NCBI GenBank assembly: GCA_016297555.1
Contig: JAEDGK010000091.1
Location: 1-8,563 of the forward strand
DNA from: Clostridiaceae bacterium
Lineage (GTDB): Bacteria; Bacillota; Clostridia; Oscillospirales; Acutalibacteraceae
Direction: 5' to 3'
Length of the DNA stretch: 8,563 nt
How positions within the stretch are numbered: position 1 is the stretch's first letter; each line of letters starts with the position of its first letter. Shown piece by piece: positions 5,484 to 8,563 of this stretch. A program made the position numbers and the translations under genes. The notes under the pieces were generated by a model, which saw nothing but the letters and a program-made list of their open reading frames with translations, had not been told where the DNA came from and did no database searches.

Positions 5484-7607
5484 TTGGGCATTGCAAACAG
5501 CTCCGCAGGCATAATTGAAATCGGCGTAAATAAGAACGAGGGCGATTTTTCGGTTGCTCTTGCGGGTAACCCAAATGTGGGCAAAAGCACGGTGTTTAAT
5601 GCTCTGACGGGGATGAATCAGCACACGGGAAATTGGCCGGGCAAAACGGTTTCGTGCGCAACGGGCTTTTTTCGTGGCAGGGAGCGGGGATATGTTATGG
5701 TTGACATTCCCGGTACATATTCTCTTATGGCTCACTCGGCGGAAGAGGAGGTTGCGAGGAATTATCTTTGCTTCGGCGAGCCCGACGCCGTTGTTGTTGT
5801 GTGCGACGCAACCTGCCTTGAAAGAAATATGAATCTTGTGCTTCAAACGCTCGAAGTTGCAGACAATGTTATTGTTTGCGTAAACCTTATGGATGAGGCG
5901 GCAAGGAAGGGGATATCCGTTGATCTCGGACTTCTTTCCGAGAGGCTCGGAGTTCCCGTTGTGGGCACGCAGGCGCGCAAAAAAAAGAGCCTTGCACCGC
6001 TTGTTGAGGCTCTTGACCGTGCGCCCGAAAGCCGCAAACCATTTAAAATCAAGTATTCATCGGCGATTGAGGAAGCAATAGCCGCCGTAGAGCCTGCCGT
6101 TTCACGGCGGGCGGCGGGTAAAATTAACAGTCGTTGGCTAAGCCTGCGCCTGCTTGACGCCGATGAAGCGCTGAAAAAAGAAATATCGGATTATCTCGGC
6201 GCTGATTTTTTTGATATGCCCGAACTAAGGCTTGCTTTGGTTAAAGCGAGAGAAATTCTTGACAAGGCAGGTATAAGCGACAGCGGGATTTGCGACGAGG
6301 TGGTGAGCGGGCTAGTAAGTGCGGCGGAGGATATATGCCGAGGTGCGGTTAAGGGAAGCGGAGAATACTGCGCCGCCGACCGCAGGCTTGACAGGCTGCT
6401 CACAAGCCGCCTGACGGGCTATCCCGTTATGATACTTTTGCTTATATTTATATTCTGGCTCACGGTAACGGGAGCAAATTATCCGTCGGAGCTTTTGTCG
6501 GGCTTTCTTTTCGGGCTTCAGGATAAGCTTTACGGGCTGTCTGCTTCGGCGGGTGCGCCGCAATGGCTGTGCGAGTCGCTGATTATGGGCGTTTACCGAG
6601 TGCTTGCGTGGGTGGTTTCGGTTATGCTGCCGCCTATGGCAATCTTTTTCCCGCTGTTCACTCTGCTTGAAGATTCGGGATATCTGCCGAGAATAGCTTA
6701 TAATCTTGATAAGCCGTTCAGGCTGTGCGATGCCTGCGGCAAGCAGGCGCTGACAATGTGTATGGGCTTCGGCTGCAATGCCGCGGGGATTATCGGCTGC
6801 CGAATAATCGATTCTCCGCGTGAAAGACTGCTTGCCGTTCTGACAAACAGCCTTGTGCCCTGCAACGGCAGATTTCCGACCATGATTTTGATTATAACAA
6901 TATTTTTTATAGGAACTGCGGGCGGAGCGCTTTCGTCCGTTCTTGCCGCCGCCGCGCTCACGGGCGTTATCCTGCTCGGAGTGCTGATGACCTTTGCGGC
7001 AACAAAGCTGCTGTCAAAAACGGTGTTAAAAGGCGTTGCGTCATCTTTTACGCTCGAATTGCCGTCTTACCGCAGACCTCAGTTTGCAAAAACTCTTGTC
7101 CGCTCGATATTTGACAGAACTCTTTTTGTGCTCGGCAGAGCGGCGGCTGTTGCGGCTCCTGCGGGTCTTGTTATATGGCTTGCGGCGAATGTCAGCGTTG
7201 CGGGGGCAACCCTGATTGAGCATATTTCGGGCTTTCTTGACCCCTTTGCTCGGCTTATGGGGCTGGACGGCGTTATACTTATGGCGTTTATTCTCGGTTT
7301 TCCTGCCAATGAAATAGTTATTCCGATTATACTTATGGCCTATTCCGCCCTCGGCTCTTTGCCCGAGCTCGGCAGTGCGGCGGATATCGGCGCGGTTTTT
7401 GCTCAAAACGGCTGGACGCGCGCAACTGCGCTGTGCGTGATTTTGTTTTCGCTGATGCATTGGCCCTGCTCCACAACGCTGATAACGATAAAAAAAGAAA
7501 CAGGCAGCCTGAAATATGCTTTTCTTGCCGCCGCTTTGCCCACGGCAATGGGGATAATCGCCTGCATTGCAGTGACGGAAATTGCGCGGGTAACAGGATT
7601 TGCATAA
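5484..7607 (+). CDS. feoB: Ferrous iron transport protein FeoB
   Basis: This is a 707-residue membrane GTPase that imports Fe(II). The cytoplasmic G domain has G1 GNPNVGKST (28-36), the G2 threonine near 55 in 'GNWPGKTVS', G3 DIPG (74-77), G4 NLMD (134-137) and G5 'TQARKK' (about 162-167). A helical GDI-type spacer reaches about 290. The membrane part starts near 312 ('LTGYPVMILL') and holds two Gate-type repeats, with 'GFGCNAAGIIGCR', 'VPCNGRFPT' (Cys460), 'GFPANEIVIP' (605-614) and 'HWPCSTTL' (Cys662). A cysteine-rich run lies at 415, 418, 426, 431 and 439. All motifs are intact and the length is normal, so it should be functional. I start it at TTG 5484, because GAGGTGAT (5472-5479) lies just upstream; an in-frame TTG at 5460 lies inside feoA without a site. 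No feoC and no FeoB-associated cysteine-rich gene follows. No terminator is visible after the stop. Confidence 0.96.
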   Translation: MGIANSSAGIIEIGVNKNEGDFSVALAGNPNVGKSTVFNALTGMNQHTGNWPGKTVSCATGFFRGRERGYVMVDIPGTYSLMAHSAEEEVARNYLCFGEPDAVVVVCDATCLERNMNLVLQTLEVADNVIVCVNLMDEAARKGISVDLGLLSERLGVPVVGTQARKKKSLAPLVEALDRAPESRKPFKIKYSSAIEEAIAAVEPAVSRRAAGKINSRWLSLRLLDADEALKKEISDYLGADFFDMPELRLALVKAREILDKAGISDSGICDEVVSGLVSAAEDICRGAVKGSGEYCAADRRLDRLLTSRLTGYPVMILLLIFIFWLTVTGANYPSELLSGFLFGLQDKLYGLSASAGAPQWLCESLIMGVYRVLAWVVSVMLPPMAIFFPLFTLLEDSGYLPRIAYNLDKPFRLCDACGKQALTMCMGFGCNAAGIIGCRIIDSPRERLLAVLTNSLVPCNGRFPTMILIITIFFIGTAGGALSSVLAAAALTGVILLGVLMTFAATKLLSKTVLKGVASSFTLELPSYRRPQFAKTLVRSIFDRTLFVLGRAAAVAAPAGLVIWLAANVSVAGATLIEHISGFLDPFARLMGLDGVILMAFILGFPANEIVIPIILMAYSALGSLPELGSAADIGAVFAQNGWTRATALCVILFSLMHWPCSTTLITIKKETGSLKYAFLAAALPTAMGIIACIAVTEIARVTGFA

Positions 7608-7628
7608 TGCTTTCTTTTGAGGTTTGTG

Positions 7629-7657
7629 TTGACTTTTGCGGGTTAAAGTGCTAAACT
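7629..7657 (+). promoter_or_regulatory. Promoter of the DUF554 gene
   Basis: TTGACT (7629-7634) matches the -35 consensus at 5 of 6 positions, and TAAACT (7652-7657) the -10 at 4 of 6, with a 17-base spacer. Transcription would start near 7664, giving a leader of about 118 bases. It lies in the gap after feoB, so the DUF554 gene has its own transcript. Confidence 0.6.
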
Positions 7658-7664
7658 GTTAGCA
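7649..7664 (+). promoter_or_regulatory. Palindrome over the -10 box, candidate operator
   Basis: TGCTAA (7649-7654) and TTAGCA (7659-7664) form a perfect 6-bp inverted repeat around ACTG. It overlaps the -10 box and the expected start of transcription, where a repressor would act. I cannot match it to a named regulator; it is not the CIRCE element, although its half-sites resemble part of it in inverted order. Confidence 0.4.
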
Positions 7665-7730
7665 GCTTGATGAAACAACGGGCAGAATAAATGTCCTTAT
7701 TTCAACAGAGAAAGAAAAGGTAAAAATTGA

Positions 7731-7771
7731 AACCTCTTTGACCGATGCGGAGATTGAGGTTCGGACGGAGG
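7731..7771 (+). promoter_or_regulatory. Leader with alternative pairings near the DUF554 ribosome site
   Basis: AACCTC (7731-7736) is an exact inverted match to GAGGTT (7756-7761). The same CCTC could instead pair with the GGAGG ribosome site (7767-7771). The two pairings exclude each other. Both are short, and no known riboswitch class is recognised. Confidence 0.25.
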
Positions 7772-7781
7772 AAAGCTTTAA

Positions 7782-8507
7782 ATGACGGGAACTCTTGTTA
7801 ACTGCGCCGCGGTTATTGCGGGCGGTGCGATAGGCGTGATTTTCAAAAAAGGAATAAAAGACAGTTATACCGAGAGCATTAACAGGTCGCTCGGAATTGC
7901 CATTTTAATAATAGGACTTAACGGCGTTATTTCAAATATGTTTTCGGTTGCCGACGGCAAAATTTCAAGCAGCGGAGAGCTGCTGCTTGTTGCGTTTCTT
8001 GTTTTGGGAACGCTTATCGGTGAAGTTTTGAAGCTTGAAAGCCGATTCGGCAAATTCTGCGAAAAGATTGAAAAAAAATTCAGGGCGGGCGGTTTTGCCT
8101 CCGGCTTCATAAACGGAACAATTCTGTTCTGCGTAGGCGCAATGGCAATCATCGGCTCTATAAATGACGGCTTGACGGGCGACAGCTCCGTGCTTTTTGT
8201 TAAAAGTGCGCTCGACTTTATATCGGCGATTATTTTCGGCGCAACGCTCGGATACGGAGTTATATTTACATTTATTCCTTTGCTGGTTTATCAGGGCGGC
8301 ATAACTCTGCTTGCGGGCACCTTGAGCGGAATTCTTCAGGGAGAGCTGCTCAGTCAGGTCTGTATGGTAGGCTATGCGATAATCATAGCGATAGGCGTCA
8401 ACTTCATTTTCGGCAAAAAGTTCAACACGCTGAATATGCTTCCCGGAATTCTTTTGCCCGTGGTTTATCATTACATTTTGATTTTAATTAATTTTATAAA
8501 AGGATAA
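7782..8507 (+). CDS. DUF554 family membrane protein (YdfK/YqgA-like)
   Basis: This 241-residue, very hydrophobic protein has about seven or eight membrane segments (roughly 4-20, 36-53, 66-84, 106-126, 143-163, 165-182, 194-211, 217-237). It carries the pattern of the DUF554 family (relatives: Bacillus YdfK, Escherichia YqgA): an N-terminal 'GTLVNCAAVIAGGAIG', a charged cytoplasmic loop around 84-104, 'CVGAMAIIGSINDGLTGD' (117-134), 'KSALDFISAIIFGATLGYGV' (141-160) and a C-terminal 'PGILLPVVYH'. The size is normal for the family. No transport or enzymatic role is established, and none can be read from the sequence; the repeated small-residue helices fit a channel or transporter. The ATG has GGAGG 10 bases upstream. 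It has its own promoter, so its position behind feoB need not mean a link to iron. Confidence 0.9.
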   Translation: MTGTLVNCAAVIAGGAIGVIFKKGIKDSYTESINRSLGIAILIIGLNGVISNMFSVADGKISSSGELLLVAFLVLGTLIGEVLKLESRFGKFCEKIEKKFRAGGFASGFINGTILFCVGAMAIIGSINDGLTGDSSVLFVKSALDFISAIIFGATLGYGVIFTFIPLLVYQGGITLLAGTLSGILQGELLSQVCMVGYAIIIAIGVNFIFGKKFNTLNMLPGILLPVVYHYILILINFIKG

Positions 8508-8527
8508 GAAGGGGTTGTCGCAATAAG

Positions 8528-8563
8528 ATGAAGAAGCCGTTTTCTTCCGATGCCCGGCGTAGA
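8528..8563 (+). CDS. Possible start of a further gene (cut by right edge)
   Basis: An ATG at 8528 opens a frame of 12 codons (MKKPFSSDARRR) that runs off the window. AAGGGG lies 13 bases upstream, which is rather far for a ribosome site. It starts 20 bases after the DUF554 gene on the same strand. GAAGAA (8530-8535) and TTCTTC (8542-8547) are also an inverted repeat, so this stretch could be intergenic instead. Too little is visible to name it. Confidence 0.3.
   Translation, partial: MKKPFSSDARRR

Noticed and set aside
5421..5846. Minus-strand open frame (141 codons) opposite the feoA end and the FeoB G domain
   Set aside because: The opposite strand encodes intact GTPase motifs; this frame is a shadow with no recognisable features.
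7607..7654. 15-codon frame MLSFEVCVDFCGLKC overlapping the feoB stop as TAATG, with three cysteines
   Set aside because: It suggested a FeoB-associated cysteine-rich peptide, but it has no membrane anchor, no CxxC cluster and no ribosome site, and the -35 box of the next promoter lies inside it.
7649..7664. CIRCE (HrcA) heat-shock operator
   Set aside because: The half-sites TGCTAA and TTAGCA are in the opposite order and 4 bases apart, not the TTAGCACTC-N9-GAGTGCTAA arrangement.
7691..7723. Ten-codon leader peptide MSLFQQRKKR before the DUF554 gene
   Set aside because: It has no ribosome site upstream and no regulatory codon run; chance explains it.
7965..8471. Minus-strand open frame (168 codons) opposite the DUF554 gene
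   Set aside because: It is the antisense of a membrane protein, giving an Asn/Arg/Gln-rich translation with no start signals.

Overview
The window looks like a chromosomal segment of an endospore-forming Firmicute, most likely an anaerobic member of class Clostridia, perhaps Oscillospirales. The evidence is three sporulation-specific genes (yqfC, yqfD, ylbJ), a clostridial-style FeoA/FeoB pair, a stand-alone E2-type acyltransferase domain, strong GGAGG-type ribosome sites, frequent TTG starts, and moderate GC with GC-rich third positions. The lineage is an inference from protein style, not from a marker gene. I see no rRNA, tRNA, CRISPR array, insertion sequence, phage gene or attachment site, and no gene-free stretch longer than about 180 bases.

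Layout. Bases 1-65 hold the end of an unidentified plus-strand gene. It converges on yqfD, and the two share a 14-bp perfect hairpin terminator (71-105). yqfC and yqfD lie on the minus strand in one two-gene operon (1582 down to 106). A 159-base divergent region (1583-1741) carries two sigma-E-like promoter candidates back to back. From it the plus-strand operon starts: ylbJ (1742-2782), a 72-residue four-cysteine protein (2809-3027) and a sialidase-like Asp-box protein (3053-4042), closed by a hairpin at the last stop codon. A separate unit follows: a stand-alone 2-oxo acid dehydrogenase acyltransferase catalytic domain (4165-5079) ended by a strong terminator (5119-5162). A good promoter (5161-5189) abuts that terminator and drives feoA (5237-5482) and feoB (5484-7607), which are translationally coupled. 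A last promoter (7629-7657) overlaps a palindrome and precedes a DUF554 membrane protein (7782-8507). A possible new gene starts at 8528 and runs off the right edge.

How the genes work together. yqfC, yqfD and ylbJ are known in Bacillus subtilis as mother-cell (sigma-E) sporulation genes, so the divergent arrangement gives a compact sporulation locus, with the four-cysteine and sialidase-like genes probably co-transcribed behind ylbJ. feoA and feoB form a GTP-dependent ferrous iron importer. The acyltransferase and the DUF554 protein are probably independent units.

I do not see a convincing undescribed multi-gene system. The points most worth a second look are the divergent sporulation promoters, the orphan acyltransferase with an altered active-site motif, the cytoplasmic sialidase-like protein behind ylbJ, the cysteine-rich FeoB segment, and the palindrome and leader before the DUF554 gene.
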